This document shows positions 31,004-38,603 of a stretch of DNA of 38,603 nt, piece by piece. Source of the stretch: Magnetovibrio sp. GTDB taxonomy: Bacteria > Pseudomonadota > Alphaproteobacteria > Rhodospirillales > Casp-alpha2. The DNA is taken from positions 1-38,603 of the forward strand of contig PBKU01000035.1 of assembly GCA_002722175.1 (NCBI GenBank), read 5' to 3'. The position numbers and the translations under genes are program-made. Positions within the stretch are counted from its first letter, which is position 1. The number at the start of each line of letters is the position of its first letter. The notes under the pieces were generated by a model. The model did no database searches and was not told the DNA's origin. It saw nothing but the letters and a program-made list of their open reading frames with translations.

Positions 31004-31471
31004 TTAGTCTTCTAAAATTCGTATTTCCACGCTGACCAGCGCAATGTGTCTCGTGATGTCCTTTGGCCCCCTGAACACGTCAAAGCTCTTTTTTTTCACC
31101 AATGCGCTGGCCACTGTGCCGCCTAGTGTTGGATCTGCTCTTATTGCAGAGTAGATCGCTTCACTGTACTGGTACACACGTGCAACAGTCCTCTCAATGT
31201 CAGCATCACCAACGATTGAGATCGCGCACGATAGATCGTAAAGCCACACGTTTGATCCAGTCGCATAATTGACTGGATCGGACACCTCACACCACATCTC
31301 AACTAAAGGGCTGCGCGTATCCATCGGCGCATTTGCCATGACATAAGCGGCTGGCTCTCTAAGGGTGCCAGCGGTAAACCCCCGATCAAGCTCAACTGCA
31401 GCAAGCGCTGCACCAAGATTGACCTTGAGGTGATCCCTTAAGCTAACAACTGCACGCTCTTCATATTTCAC
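31004..31471 (-). CDS. Tail terminator / tail completion protein
   Basis: 155 aa. It contains the alternating strand-helix pattern of tail terminators of the lambda U / HK97 class: YEERAVVSLRDHL helix, then VEMWCEVSDP, SNVWLYDLSCAISIVGDAD, ERTVARVYQYSEAIYSAI helix, and a last strand VSVEIRILED. Gene order (connector, this gene, tail tube) agrees. ATGA overlap with the gene before it. Confidence 0.6.
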   Translation of the reverse strand: MKYEERAVVSLRDHLKVNLGAALAAVELDRGFTAGTLREPAAYVMANAPMDTRSPLVEMWCEVSDPVNYATGSNVWLYDLSCAISIVGDADIERTVARVYQYSEAIYSAIRADPTLGGTVASALVKKKSFDVFRGPKDITRHIALVSVEIRILED

Positions 31472-32091
31472 TTAAGCCCGACCTTCTTGAGCTTTTCGTC
31501 TTGAAACGATTTAAGCGTTTTAAAGATCTCTTGCTCAAGTTGACTCGTCCACCATAAATAGGGCAGCGCTCTGCGTTGGCCCTTATTCTTTGACCCTGTT
31601 GGGCTTGGCTTCTTTGCGGCGGTGCCCTTCCAACCCCATTGAACCGATCTTGCATACGGTAGACCATCACCGCTTGTGCGGCTTGCACCACCACCACCAT
31701 AGAGCATTGAGATGCGATCGGTGTGTTTCAGTGCACGCCTTGCATCGGTCATATGTGCAAACAAGTTGCCTGAGGCCTTACCTGCTGCGCGGTGCGATGT
31801 GTAACGGTTTTTCCATTTCTGATAATCTTGGCTGGGTGCCTGCCATCTGCGCCCAATGCTTGACCCCTGAGAGTTAAAAGCCTTGCGCGTGTGCTTTGCC
31901 ATAATGGTTGCAATTGTTGGCCAGCATTCTGACCAGTCTTGGATCTCCGTTGACATAGATGCCAAAGCGCTTGCAGTTTTCCACAGAACTGGCCCGTCCT
32001 GTGTAAATCGCCTTGACCACACACCACGCCTGCCACCACTGCCTGCTGGATCGCCACCAAAGTCAGCATTGCTTTGATTGAATTGATTCAT
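31468..32091 (-). CDS. Head-tail joining / virion morphogenesis protein
   Basis: 207 aa, basic. The C-terminal half (KHTRKAFNSQGSSIGRRWQAPSQDYQKWKNRY, then SVQWGWKG...RALPYLWWTS) has the conserved pattern of Mu-type virion morphogenesis and HK97 gp10-like neck proteins: a helix with RxF-x-SQG followed by the W/P-rich loop. The N-terminal about 35 residues are a polar Gly/Arg-rich extension. It overlaps the neighbours, and follows the head-tail connector gene. Confidence 0.65.
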   Translation of the reverse strand: MNQFNQSNADFGGDPAGSGGRRGVWSRRFTQDGPVLWKTASALASMSTEIQDWSECWPTIATIMAKHTRKAFNSQGSSIGRRWQAPSQDYQKWKNRYTSHRAAGKASGNLFAHMTDARRALKHTDRISMLYGGGGASRTSGDGLPYARSVQWGWKGTAAKKPSPTGSKNKGQRRALPYLWWTSQLEQEIFKTLKSFQDEKLKKVGLK

Positions 32092-32537
32092 TAAAGATCC
32101 GTGTCTGCCTTGTATTGCGGGTCATATGTCACAGGTGATGTCCCTGATCGCTCTGATCTCAAGCGCACACTGTCTGCCTGCTCAGCGTTGTTGCCAAATA
32201 GCTGGTAGTATTTGGCTGGCCTGTTTGTGATGTCTTCAAGCCTTTGCGTGAATCGATCAACAGCTGCGGCTGCAACAACAGAATCCTCACCACCTGATGA
32301 ACTCCATGCCTCCCTGAGTCTGCCCTCAACGAGATCACAGATCCATGACCTAATGATCGGTGCATAGACGCTTGCCTCTGCTGGTGGCGTTACGCCTGCA
32401 GCTTGCAGCGTTGCGTTTAGCAGCGTTTCAGCCTCAGCCAGCCACACGCGCACATCTTCGATGCTCGGTGAGCTTTCTGCCGTGATCTCACGGTAAGGCG
32501 TGCGGCTTTGAACGTCAGCAATTTTAGCGATTCCCAT
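32091..32537 (-). CDS. Head-tail connector (Mu gp36 / gp6-like)
   Basis: 148 aa from ATG 32537 (a GTG three codons upstream is possible). Mainly helical: SPSIEDVRVWLAEAETLLNATLQAAG, then IIRSWICDLVEGRLREAWSSSGG and DRFTQRLEDITNRPAKYYQLFG. Such four-helix proteins directly behind the major capsid gene are head-tail connectors in Mu-like and HK97-like phages. Assignment by fold style and context. Confidence 0.55.
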   Translation of the reverse strand: MGIAKIADVQSRTPYREITAESSPSIEDVRVWLAEAETLLNATLQAAGVTPPAEASVYAPIIRSWICDLVEGRLREAWSSSGGEDSVVAAAAVDRFTQRLEDITNRPAKYYQLFGNNAEQADSVRLRSERSGTSPVTYDPQYKADTDL

Positions 32538-32549
32538 ATTGAACACCGT

Positions 32550-32762
32550 CTATTTTTTATTACTTTTTTTGCTGGGACTGCTGACGTTCTTTTTTTGATC
32601 TGTCATTGTTGTTACCTCTAAGTTCAGATCTTTATGCGCATGGCTTGGCAGCTGCTCAAAAGCAACAGCCTTGCCAAGCGTCAGCTCTTTAAGCTCACCT
32701 GTGCCCATGTCTTTAAGCATGGGCAACGGGTAAACTGGCTTTTTTAATTCGACTAAAAACAT
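32550..32762 (-). CDS. Small hypothetical protein behind the capsid gene
   Basis: 70 aa, coupled to the capsid stop by one-base overlap. N-terminal strand-rich section (FLVELKKPVYPLPMLKDMG) and a basic C-terminal tail (DQKKNVSSPSKKSNKK). It may be a head decoration or connector accessory protein. No family recognised. Confidence 0.55.
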   Translation of the reverse strand: MFLVELKKPVYPLPMLKDMGTGELKELTLGKAVAFEQLPSHAHKDLNLEVTTMTDQKKNVSSPSKKSNKK

Positions 32763-33670
32763 TAGCTGTTTTTGATCATGATTGATTTAGCCCAGTGCGA
32801 TGGGATGGCTGCAGCACGCATGCGCGTACCAAAGAGAAACTCTTCTTTCATGAAAGTGTTTTCTGTGCCATCGGTAACAGCCTCGAAAGACACTGGATCA
32901 CGCTCAACATAAATGATCGGCTGAACCGATCCTTTGACGAACATGTACCAGTCAGAAGGATCACCAGACAGCTGGCTTGAAACGATAAGCTGAGCACGCG
33001 CCTGCTGCACGTTTGAGCTTGAATCAAGTTGGCTGCTTTGCAGAACTTCCATTGCTGCAGACTCAAGCGCTGGTGGAACCACACAGCACAAGCTTCCTGC
33101 CAGTTCTCCATGGTAGGCGTTGCCGCTCTCGTCCTTAATCAATCTGAGCTTTTCCACAGCTTTGTGGATCCCTTCAGACATGGCTGCAGCTGTGGTGCCC
33201 GATCCTGCAACGATGTTGCTCTGGGCTGCAGACTGCTCACCGCGTGCTGGGTGAGTCTCCGAAAATAGCGGCTGGCCATCATAGCAGGCTGCGTTGGAGT
33301 TGATAACCCCAGCACAAAGTGCATCTTTAAATCTTCCCGCCTGCTGTGCCATCTGAGCCACACGCAAAGACACGCCGCTCACGGTGTCGTCTTCATAGTC
33401 CAAGCGGCTGATGCTGATCGTGGACGCATAGCGCTGTGGCGTTGCAGTGAGTGCTGCCTCGGTCAGCTGAGAAATTTGTCTTGAACTCCCTTTCGGAAAA
33501 GAGGACATCGCGCCGCTCTCACCAAGCCATGGAAATTTCTCATCCGCACTATTACTCGAAATAACAGAACTGATGTTTGATAGTAAGGGGGTGCTTGTGT
33601 CGTTCAACGCTTCTAGATAAGTTGATCGTAAGCCTTTTTCCAATAAAATTGAAAGATCTGTGTTTGCCAT
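32762..33670 (-). CDS. Major capsid protein, Mu gpT-like
   Basis: 302 aa. The family signature is clear: YDGQPLFSETHP (130-141), KFPWLGESGAMSSFPKG, the helix-rich section RVAQMAQQAGRFKDAL, and the C-terminal DWYMFVKGSVQPIIYVERDPVSFEAV followed by FLFGTRMRAAAIPSHW. These are typical of the Mu-type major head subunit (gpT, HK97 fold). Start ATG with AGGAG. It directly follows the protease gene, as in Mu. Confidence 0.85.
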   Translation of the reverse strand: MANTDLSILLEKGLRSTYLEALNDTSTPLLSNISSVISSNSADEKFPWLGESGAMSSFPKGSSRQISQLTEAALTATPQRYASTISISRLDYEDDTVSGVSLRVAQMAQQAGRFKDALCAGVINSNAACYDGQPLFSETHPARGEQSAAQSNIVAGSGTTAAAMSEGIHKAVEKLRLIKDESGNAYHGELAGSLCCVVPPALESAAMEVLQSSQLDSSSNVQQARAQLIVSSQLSGDPSDWYMFVKGSVQPIIYVERDPVSFEAVTDGTENTFMKEEFLFGTRMRAAAIPSHWAKSIMIKNS

Positions 33671-33695
33671 TTTTTAATACTCCTATGTTTTTAAA

Positions 33696-34229
33696 TTAAA
33701 GGCTTTTGACCTTCGTGCCGTCTTCAAGAATATACTGGCCATCAGCGGTCAAGCTGACAACGTTGTTGAATTTCTTGATCGTGTCATTGTTTAAACCTAG
33801 CTTGCGCGTCATCTCTGCAGTTGCATCATGTGCATCAGCATCACCCTGCTCATTGCCATCAATAGCGCCCTCAGGCTCTGACATTGTTTGGCGCGGAAGT
33901 GTCGCAAGAAACTCAGTGAGCTGCTTGACTCCACCATCAGCATCTTTATTGAGCGTGTCAGCGTATCGCTGGACAGACCCAAGCATTGCTGGGGTGACTC
34001 GTCCCTCACTCATTGCATTTGCCACAAGCTCATCACGCTGCTGTGCGGCCTGCTCTAAAAGCGCAGCCTCAAGAGCCTCAGCCCTTGCGATCTGTGCCGC
34101 AAGCTTTGCCTCTAGCGCTGCAACCTCGCCAGTGTTCTCTGCAACCTCTTCTGTTGTGGTTTCTTCATCTGTGGTTTCTTCAATATCAAGTTCCTCAGTC
34201 ACCTCAGGTGTGTTGTTTTCATTATCCAT
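33696..34229 (-). CDS. Internal in-frame scaffold product (gpZ-like), candidate
   Basis: An in-frame ATG at 34229 (residue 192 of the protease) has AAGGA ten bases upstream. It lies at the boundary between the protease domain and the coiled-coil tail and would give a 177-aa acidic scaffold. Mu makes its scaffold Z from an internal start in gene I in the same way. The start is predicted only. Confidence 0.45.
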   Translation of the reverse strand: MDNENNTPEVTEELDIEETTDEETTTEEVAENTGEVAALEAKLAAQIARAEALEAALLEQAAQQRDELVANAMSEGRVTPAMLGSVQRYADTLNKDADGGVKQLTEFLATLPRQTMSEPEGAIDGNEQGDADAHDATAEMTRKLGLNNDTIKKFNNVVSLTADGQYILEDGTKVKSL

Positions 34230-34802
34230 CTTTAGCTTTTCCTTTTCGTTTCCCTCAGTGGTGAGGGTTTCTTTCTTTGTTTCAGCAAGCTCAACCTGCT
34301 TGATCATTGACTCTAGAAAGGGTTTGTTTGTTAAAGACACATTCCAAAGTTTTGGAGCGTCGATCCATCCGTCACTTGACTGGCCTGTCTTGTCAAACTG
34401 CGTCAGTGACCACTCTGGTGAAAGATACTTGTATTCCTTTGACTGAATTGCCTTGATGCCGATCTCATTCCACTCAACCAAACCATAAAGACCATCGGTG
34501 CCTTTGTTCTCAAGCGCAACGATCCAGCCAGCTGCACGATTTTGATCATACTGATCAGACGCATTTGCTGAGTGATTAAAATCAATAAAACAATCAATTC
34601 CTGAATTTTCAAAAGACTGAACCACTTGATCCCTAAAGGTGTCATTAAAGACAAACCTCTCACCGCTTGGGTGATACACTTCACCATCGGGAAAGATCTG
34701 GATCTCAGATGTGGCTGTGGTGTTTTCTTTGTCGTCAAGCTTGATCGTGTCAACGAAGCATAGCACTCCAAGATCGGATCCCTTATTCAATTTCTTGCTC
34801 AT
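33696..34802 (-). CDS. Mu I-like head maturation protease with scaffold tail
   Basis: 368 aa from ATG 34802 (GAGGAGGAG upstream; longer frame not needed). The Mu I protein pattern is visible: IDFNHSAN, YDQNRAAGWIVAL (85-97), GLYGLVEWNEIGIKAI, YKYLSPEW, WNVSLTNKPFLESM. After residue about 175 the sequence turns into an acidic, Glu/Thr-rich stretch and a long coiled coil (AALEAKLAAQIARAEALEAALLEQ), a scaffold-like tail. Overlaps the portal gene by 20 bases. Processing of scaffold and prohead is the expected role. Confidence 0.85.
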   Translation of the reverse strand: MSKKLNKGSDLGVLCFVDTIKLDDKENTTATSEIQIFPDGEVYHPSGERFVFNDTFRDQVVQSFENSGIDCFIDFNHSANASDQYDQNRAAGWIVALENKGTDGLYGLVEWNEIGIKAIQSKEYKYLSPEWSLTQFDKTGQSSDGWIDAPKLWNVSLTNKPFLESMIKQVELAETKKETLTTEGNEKEKLKMDNENNTPEVTEELDIEETTDEETTTEEVAENTGEVAALEAKLAAQIARAEALEAALLEQAAQQRDELVANAMSEGRVTPAMLGSVQRYADTLNKDADGGVKQLTEFLATLPRQTMSEPEGAIDGNEQGDADAHDATAEMTRKLGLNNDTIKKFNNVVSLTADGQYILEDGTKVKSL

Positions 34803-36177
34803 GGCTCTCCTCCTCAGCTGGTGACTCTGGCGCAACCCGTGCGCTACCGTCCTCTTTTTCTGGCAGATGCAAAATCGCTCTGATGTGTGATTCAAGTCGA
34901 TCATCTGCTTGGATCAAGTTCCACTGCGCCAAGCCAGAGAGCACAGGCAGGATCTTGGTGTAATCTCTCATTGGGGTTGCGCGATATGTGAGGCGCGGCA
35001 GCTGCCGATCGCCGTAATTCATTTTAACGATTCGCTCTATAGGGCACCATCCGTCTTGCTTATGGTTCCATCTGGCTGCAATTGTTTTGGCGTGTGTTTC
35101 AATGCTTAAAGCAAACTCGTGCTGCTGGCTTGCGCTCAATGCGTAGGATCCGGGGCTACCCTGACCAAGCAAAGAGAAAGCGCCAAGGACATTTACGAAG
35201 ATAGATAAATCACAATAGCGGATCGCCTCAGTCAATGCAGTGCCATCACCTGCAGTGATGCCTTTAAAGTCAAACTCGAAAGAATTAGGCAAAAGCAGAA
35301 AGCTTGACTCATTGCTCTTTAAGTTTCTGAGAATGTCTGTGGCCTGTTCGATCTCTGCCTCAGTCACGTCTGTGGGCATGGTCAAAGACGGGATCGGGTT
35401 GCTAAGTCGTTCGTTTCTTATCGCAAGGCAGACCATAAGCATGCGCTTGAGCTTCCACGCAGGATAGGCAGATCGCAGAATTGACTGACCGACAAAGTTG
35501 GCAGGTGCTTCTGGTTCCCACGTCCAGCGCAGCAAACGCTTGCCTGAGATGGTCACGTCCTTGCTCTTTTGCGTGTCTGATCCTGTGATGTGCTGGGTGA
35601 CGCTTTTAAGGGATGTCGGATCGCTTGCGCGTTGGTTCCACCGATCAACGCTGTAGGCTGGGCGATAGTGCAGCCCTGTGGGCAATATGCCAAGCCCTTT
35701 GCCATTGCTTGGGTGATTCGGGAAGCGCTCAGCAGGGATCGGGCGCACGTCATCAGTCCACTCAAAGAGTGCAACACCGTCTGTTGCATAGCTGAGCACG
35801 CAGCGCTTGACATAGGCCTCAAAGTTGATCTCTGATTGCATAAGGCAGTACTTCACAAAATCAGCAACCTCAACATCAACCTCATCATTTGACGCTGGTG
35901 CAACATCCCACGTGCATGACAGCAGTGGGTTGACCAGCATTGATAGGGATGATCTGACATGCGCGTCTGTGCGGTACATCTTTGATGCAACGCCTTGAAT
36001 GTGTGGCGTGCCAGTCCAGCGACTAAGTGAACACTCTGTGTTGCTCTCTCTCTCCATGATTTGACCAGACCAGATCGAGACTGCAGAACCGCCTTGAGTG
36101 TTCGGCCTCAAGAGCTGTTGCTCTTGGCTTTTGGCCTTGTCTTTGCGCGATGAAAGCAGCTGATTGAAAATGCCCAT
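34783..36177 (-). CDS. Portal protein
   Basis: About 464 aa from ATG 36177 (an upstream in-frame TTG at 36195 has no better ribosome-binding site). Portal features: SKMYRTDAHVRSSLSMLVNPLLSCTW (wing-like start), the helical VADFVKYCL...FEAYVKRCVLSYATDGVALFEW, then KRLLRWTWEPE, WKLKRMLMVCLAIRNERLSNPI, and a C-terminal acidic tail (PESPAEEESHEQE). It resembles the DUF935/Mu gp29-type portal group. Position between terminase and protease is standard. Forms the dodecameric DNA gate. Confidence 0.8.
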   Translation of the reverse strand: MGIFNQLLSSRKDKAKSQEQQLLRPNTQGGSAVSIWSGQIMERESNTECSLSRWTGTPHIQGVASKMYRTDAHVRSSLSMLVNPLLSCTWDVAPASNDEVDVEVADFVKYCLMQSEINFEAYVKRCVLSYATDGVALFEWTDDVRPIPAERFPNHPSNGKGLGILPTGLHYRPAYSVDRWNQRASDPTSLKSVTQHITGSDTQKSKDVTISGKRLLRWTWEPEAPANFVGQSILRSAYPAWKLKRMLMVCLAIRNERLSNPIPSLTMPTDVTEAEIEQATDILRNLKSNESSFLLLPNSFEFDFKGITAGDGTALTEAIRYCDLSIFVNVLGAFSLLGQGSPGSYALSASQQHEFALSIETHAKTIAARWNHKQDGWCPIERIVKMNYGDRQLPRLTYRATPMRDYTKILPVLSGLAQWNLIQADDRLESHIRAILHLPEKEDGSARVAPESPAEEESHEQEIE

Positions 36178-36276
36178 CTTTACACATTGCAACAATCAGA
36201 ACTTTTTAAACAGTGGCAGTTGTGTGCGTTGTGCGATATTTTGAATATAATTGATCACGTTGTGCAATTGTGACGA
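36178..36276 (-). promoter_or_regulatory. Spacer with repeated GTTGTG motifs
   Basis: On the plus strand this gap holds GTTGTGTGC (36219), GTTGTGCGA (36228) and GTTGTGCAATTGTGAC (36259 onward), four TTGTG-like elements. It separates an HTH gene from the portal gene in an otherwise packed operon. The motif resembles the TTGTGTGC half of the operators at 3643-3667. No clean promoter is seen. Confidence 0.35.
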
Positions 36277-36489
36277 TTAGCCATAATCCTGCGCCATGTT
36301 CTCAAGCCGATCCACTTCTGACTTTTTCACCCAATAGTGCCCCGTCAGATCGCGGCGCACCGATCCCTTTGACAGTTTCGAGTGATCACCTGCAATGCTC
36401 TTTTTCATCCACAGCAATGCGGTATTCCTGTGGATCCCTAAACGCCTGCACATTGCTGACGTGCCGATCTCATCGTTTCTCTTTGCCAT
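36277..36489 (-). CDS. HTH DNA-binding protein in the late operon
   Basis: 70 aa, ATG with GGGGG upstream. IGTSAMCRRLGIHRNTALLWMKKS (residues 8-31) is a clear helix-turn-helix; GHYWVKKSEVDRLENM resembles the wing and last helix of MerR/excisionase-like proteins. It lies between terminase large subunit and portal, where a regulator is unusual. Roles could be late-gene control at the repeats just downstream, or recognition of the packaging site. Confidence 0.65.
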   Translation of the reverse strand: MAKRNDEIGTSAMCRRLGIHRNTALLWMKKSIAGDHSKLSKGSVRRDLTGHYWVKKSEVDRLENMAQDYG

Positions 36490-36500
36490 TTTAAACCCCC

Positions 36501-38225
36501 TTAAAAATCATCAAAGTCAAACTTTGCACCTGTAGATCTGTGCAGTTTGTTCATTATGTTTGCCGCTGCAGCTTGCTCCGATATCTGCAGCAGGCTTGTG
36601 CGTGTTTCTGTTTGTGCTCTGTGGATCATGAGCAGGCACACAGCCAACCCACTGGCCACATCTGCGTGTACCTTGCGCCTGTCTCTGTCCACAACTTGAC
36701 TTGCACCAGTGCCATCAGGAAGCGTGATCCGCTTCAGGCCAGCAAGCTCTTTTTCAAGAGGTGTGCCCTTAAACCATCGAAGCGATCCCGATCTTGCTCT
36801 TTGTTCCAGCACATTCCACATTGCCAGATGGTCAGCTCTGCCACCATTGTACGGATTGATCACACGTGCCCAAGGCTGCGTTTGCTTTGCTTTGTGGACA
36901 AGGCGAACAGCCCAAGCCATGCCGCCACGGGTATCAACAAGAAGGTTGAGCAGGGCAGGGAATCGCGGCACATAGTCGCACAAGTACTCAAAGATCTCCT
37001 CATCGTTGATCGTGCCTCCTGAGTCCTTAGGATCCCATACTTTCAAATGCTCAAGCCTTACATGCTCCCAAGGTGTCAAGCTGCTTTCATCTTCTGCAAC
37101 GATCACCAAACTGCTCAGATCATTGCTGATCGACGTGTCAAGAAAAGCAAAGCATGGGCGATCAGACTGCAGCTTGTTTGTGAGCGCTTGATCAAGGCAG
37201 CTATTGACTTCGTGTATGGCAAGGTAGGAATCACCTCTCTGGCTAAACGTGTTTGACACTTCAATTGAGGCATAGTGCCGTGTGGATTCCAAAGCACCAA
37301 AGATGCGCTCAACGCTTTGTGTTGCTGGAGTGTTTTCGTTAGGATTGAGCCTTTGATCTCTTCTATAAAGTGTTGCGTTTGGATCTGGATTGTTTGAAAG
37401 GTGCTCCACTAATTCACGAAACCAATCCTTTTCATGGCTGCCGCCTTCATCAACGCCAGCAGATGACGTGATCAGGATGCGGCCAAACCAAGGCTCAAGC
37501 AGATCACCGCACTGTGGGCAATCATCAGCTTTCTTATTGATGTCATCAACCTCAAAGCCGCACTCACTTCGCCAGCCTCTACTGCTAAAGATCGAGGGCA
37601 ACAGGGCTAATGCGGTGCGCGATCTGATGTCTCTGCATTCATCCAACACCAATAGTGTTTGGTTACTTCTACCAGTGATCGAGCTGTGACTTGACCTCAC
37701 TGCCTCAAAAGAGCTTGATCCAACTTTGTGAGGGATATAGAGCTTATTTGCGATCTGTTTGACCCTTCGCCTCAAAAGCGGGTTTGCGTTTATCGGCGCA
37801 AGGTAATTGTCTGCAACAATGGTTTTAGTTTGTGATTCTGATGCGGTAATAAACATCACACGCGCACGTTCAAGCATCAGGTGCCCAAGCACAAGCGCTG
37901 AGCTGTTGAATGTCTTACCCTCTTGCCTATTGAGGCAGCACACCGTGATGATGTTTGGCTCACAGCGCAGGCCTTTGCAGTTGTGCTCTTGTGCATGTTG
38001 TTCTGTTTGTGTTTCACGTGCGGCATGGTAGGATTCAACGAGCGTGCCAGCTCTTTGCCTGCAGTCTTTGCAAAGCTTCTTTGAATTTGGCCAGAGCTTA
38101 AAGCCAAACACGGGCAAGAACAGGTGATCGCGCACCCACTGCCGATCTGAGATGTCAAAAGGCCTGCCATCTCTGTCAGTGTAGTGCTTCTCTGCAAAAG
38201 CTATGCGCTGATCAACTGTGATCAT
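36501..38225 (-). CDS. terL: Terminase large subunit
   Basis: 574 aa. ATPase: Walker A CLNRQEGKT (97-105), a Q/R-bearing variant of the P-loop typical of terminases; Walker B LLVLDE with D195-E196; coupling motif near ITSSAG (252-256). Nuclease: D363 (AFLDTS), D431 (LLVDTRGG) and D522 (HADVASG), the RNase-H-like acidic set. Two Cys insertions are notable: C52-x2-C55 with C83-x4-C88, and C222 with C236-x2-C239, possible zinc sites. It packs and cuts DNA. ATGA-coupled to the gene upstream. Confidence 0.9.
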   Translation of the reverse strand: MITVDQRIAFAEKHYTDRDGRPFDISDRQWVRDHLFLPVFGFKLWPNSKKLCKDCRQRAGTLVESYHAARETQTEQHAQEHNCKGLRCEPNIITVCCLNRQEGKTFNSSALVLGHLMLERARVMFITASESQTKTIVADNYLAPINANPLLRRRVKQIANKLYIPHKVGSSSFEAVRSSHSSITGRSNQTLLVLDECRDIRSRTALALLPSIFSSRGWRSECGFEVDDINKKADDCPQCGDLLEPWFGRILITSSAGVDEGGSHEKDWFRELVEHLSNNPDPNATLYRRDQRLNPNENTPATQSVERIFGALESTRHYASIEVSNTFSQRGDSYLAIHEVNSCLDQALTNKLQSDRPCFAFLDTSISNDLSSLVIVAEDESSLTPWEHVRLEHLKVWDPKDSGGTINDEEIFEYLCDYVPRFPALLNLLVDTRGGMAWAVRLVHKAKQTQPWARVINPYNGGRADHLAMWNVLEQRARSGSLRWFKGTPLEKELAGLKRITLPDGTGASQVVDRDRRKVHADVASGLAVCLLMIHRAQTETRTSLLQISEQAAAANIMNKLHRSTGAKFDFDDF

Positions 38226-38566
38226 AGATCAAGACCTTCAAGCTCTGGATCGATCTGGCGTGTTGATCCCAATGCCTCAAAAGTTTTAAGAAGAGTGCGC
38301 GTGATTGCACTGATCGCCTTTGAATCATCACTCACGATCTCATCGTGCTTGCCTTTGATGTGCAAGCGATACAGCTCAGCCTGCAAAAAACCCGCAACAG
38401 TTGAAAGTGAGCCTTTTGTTGTCTCGCATTCAAGTGTTGAGCTTTCAACAAGGCCCTCTTTCACCCTGTTTGCGATTTGCTCCATGCTTTCAGAACAATC
38501 GGGCAGCATGTGCTGTCTGCTGTATGATCCTCTTGATCTTTTGGCGGTTTTGTTGCTATTATCCAT
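38222..38566 (-). CDS. terS: Probable terminase small subunit
   Basis: 114 aa, directly upstream of the large subunit and coupled by ATGA. ATG with AGGGA upstream. N terminus polar and basic (NKTAKRSRGSYSRQHM), then helical (SMEQIANRVKEGLV; SLSTVAGFLQAELYRLHIKGK; ISAITRTLLKTFEALG). Size and place fit a small terminase that recognises the packaging site, though no clear HTH is seen. Confidence 0.55.
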   Translation of the reverse strand: MDNSNKTAKRSRGSYSRQHMLPDCSESMEQIANRVKEGLVESSTLECETTKGSLSTVAGFLQAELYRLHIKGKHDEIVSDDSKAISAITRTLLKTFEALGSTRQIDPELEGLDL

Positions 38567-38603
38567 CTTATCCCTTTTTTTGGCCCCATATTTATACGGG
38601 CAT

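Noticed and set aside
33706..34446. Long Ser-rich open frame on the plus strand opposite the protease gene
   Set aside because: It mirrors the acidic and Ala-rich coiled-coil codons of the minus-strand gene, has no ribosome-binding site and no neighbours on its strand.
1..38603. tRNA, rRNA or insertion-sequence genes
   Set aside because: No cloverleaf, rRNA-like stretch, transposase motif or terminal inverted repeat pair was seen on either strand by eye; a dedicated scan was not possible.

Overview
The window looks like the complete genome, or nearly so, of a temperate siphovirus-type phage or prophage of a Gram-negative bacterium. It holds an integrase, an excisionase-like protein, a repressor with a divergent control region, replication and recombination genes, a full head-tail-lysis set and two or three secreted lipoproteins. 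The leftward transcription unit running off the left end (3603 to 78) would continue into the terminase genes at the right end if the ends are joined, so the molecule is probably circular or circularly permuted. A lipoprotein with three MopE-type DNDCDG calcium-binding motifs and a Cys-rich lipoprotein recall Myxococcota/Bradymonadota-like ('deltaproteobacterial') secreted proteins. That host guess rests on style only and is weak.

Layout. 78-3603 (minus): replication operon with initiator, DnaB helicase, a ribbon-helix-helix protein and a Holliday-resolvase-like PD-(D/E)XK nuclease; 11-bp iterons inside the initiator gene look like an origin. 3604-3771: divergent control region with two GCAC-N4-GTGC operators and a near-leaderless repressor promoter. 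3772-4218 (plus): XRE repressor, followed by a convergent orphan gene (4224-5102). 5198-10540 (plus): early rightward operon of tightly overlapping genes: YqaJ exonuclease, probable ssDNA-binding partner, small proteins, a second PD-(D/E)XK nuclease coupled to a Dam-type methyltransferase, excisionase and small membrane proteins. 10579-11658: tyrosine integrase. 11659-12015: noncoding region with a tandem repeat (possible att/arm sites), a strong promoter flanked by 12-bp direct repeats, and a leader RNA predicted to fold into a three-way junction. 12016-13251 (plus): accessory (moron-like) cassette: unknown protein, a minimal family-X DNA polymerase and a Cys-rich lipoprotein.

13291-38566 (minus) is the late region. 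In transcription order: small and large terminase, HTH protein, portal, Mu I-like protease with a nested scaffold, Mu gpT-like capsid, connectors, tail terminator, tail tube, tail chaperones G/GT joined by a -1 frameshift, tape measure, distal tail protein, a 1371-aa hub/fibre, spanin-like protein, holin, Ig-like and other virion proteins, a 1231-aa LamG fibre, then amidase and two lipoproteins. Head genes are Mu-like, tail genes lambda-like, and integration uses a tyrosine recombinase, so the phage is mosaic.

Most noteworthy: (1) the holin gene ends at a dnaX-type A_AAA_AAG site, and the -1 frame stays open for 58 codons and stops exactly where the next gene starts, suggesting an undescribed frameshifted holin product; (2) the promoter/three-way-junction/mini-PolX/lipoprotein cassette; (3) strong GATC enrichment in a genome that encodes a Dam-type methyltransferase next to a nuclease.
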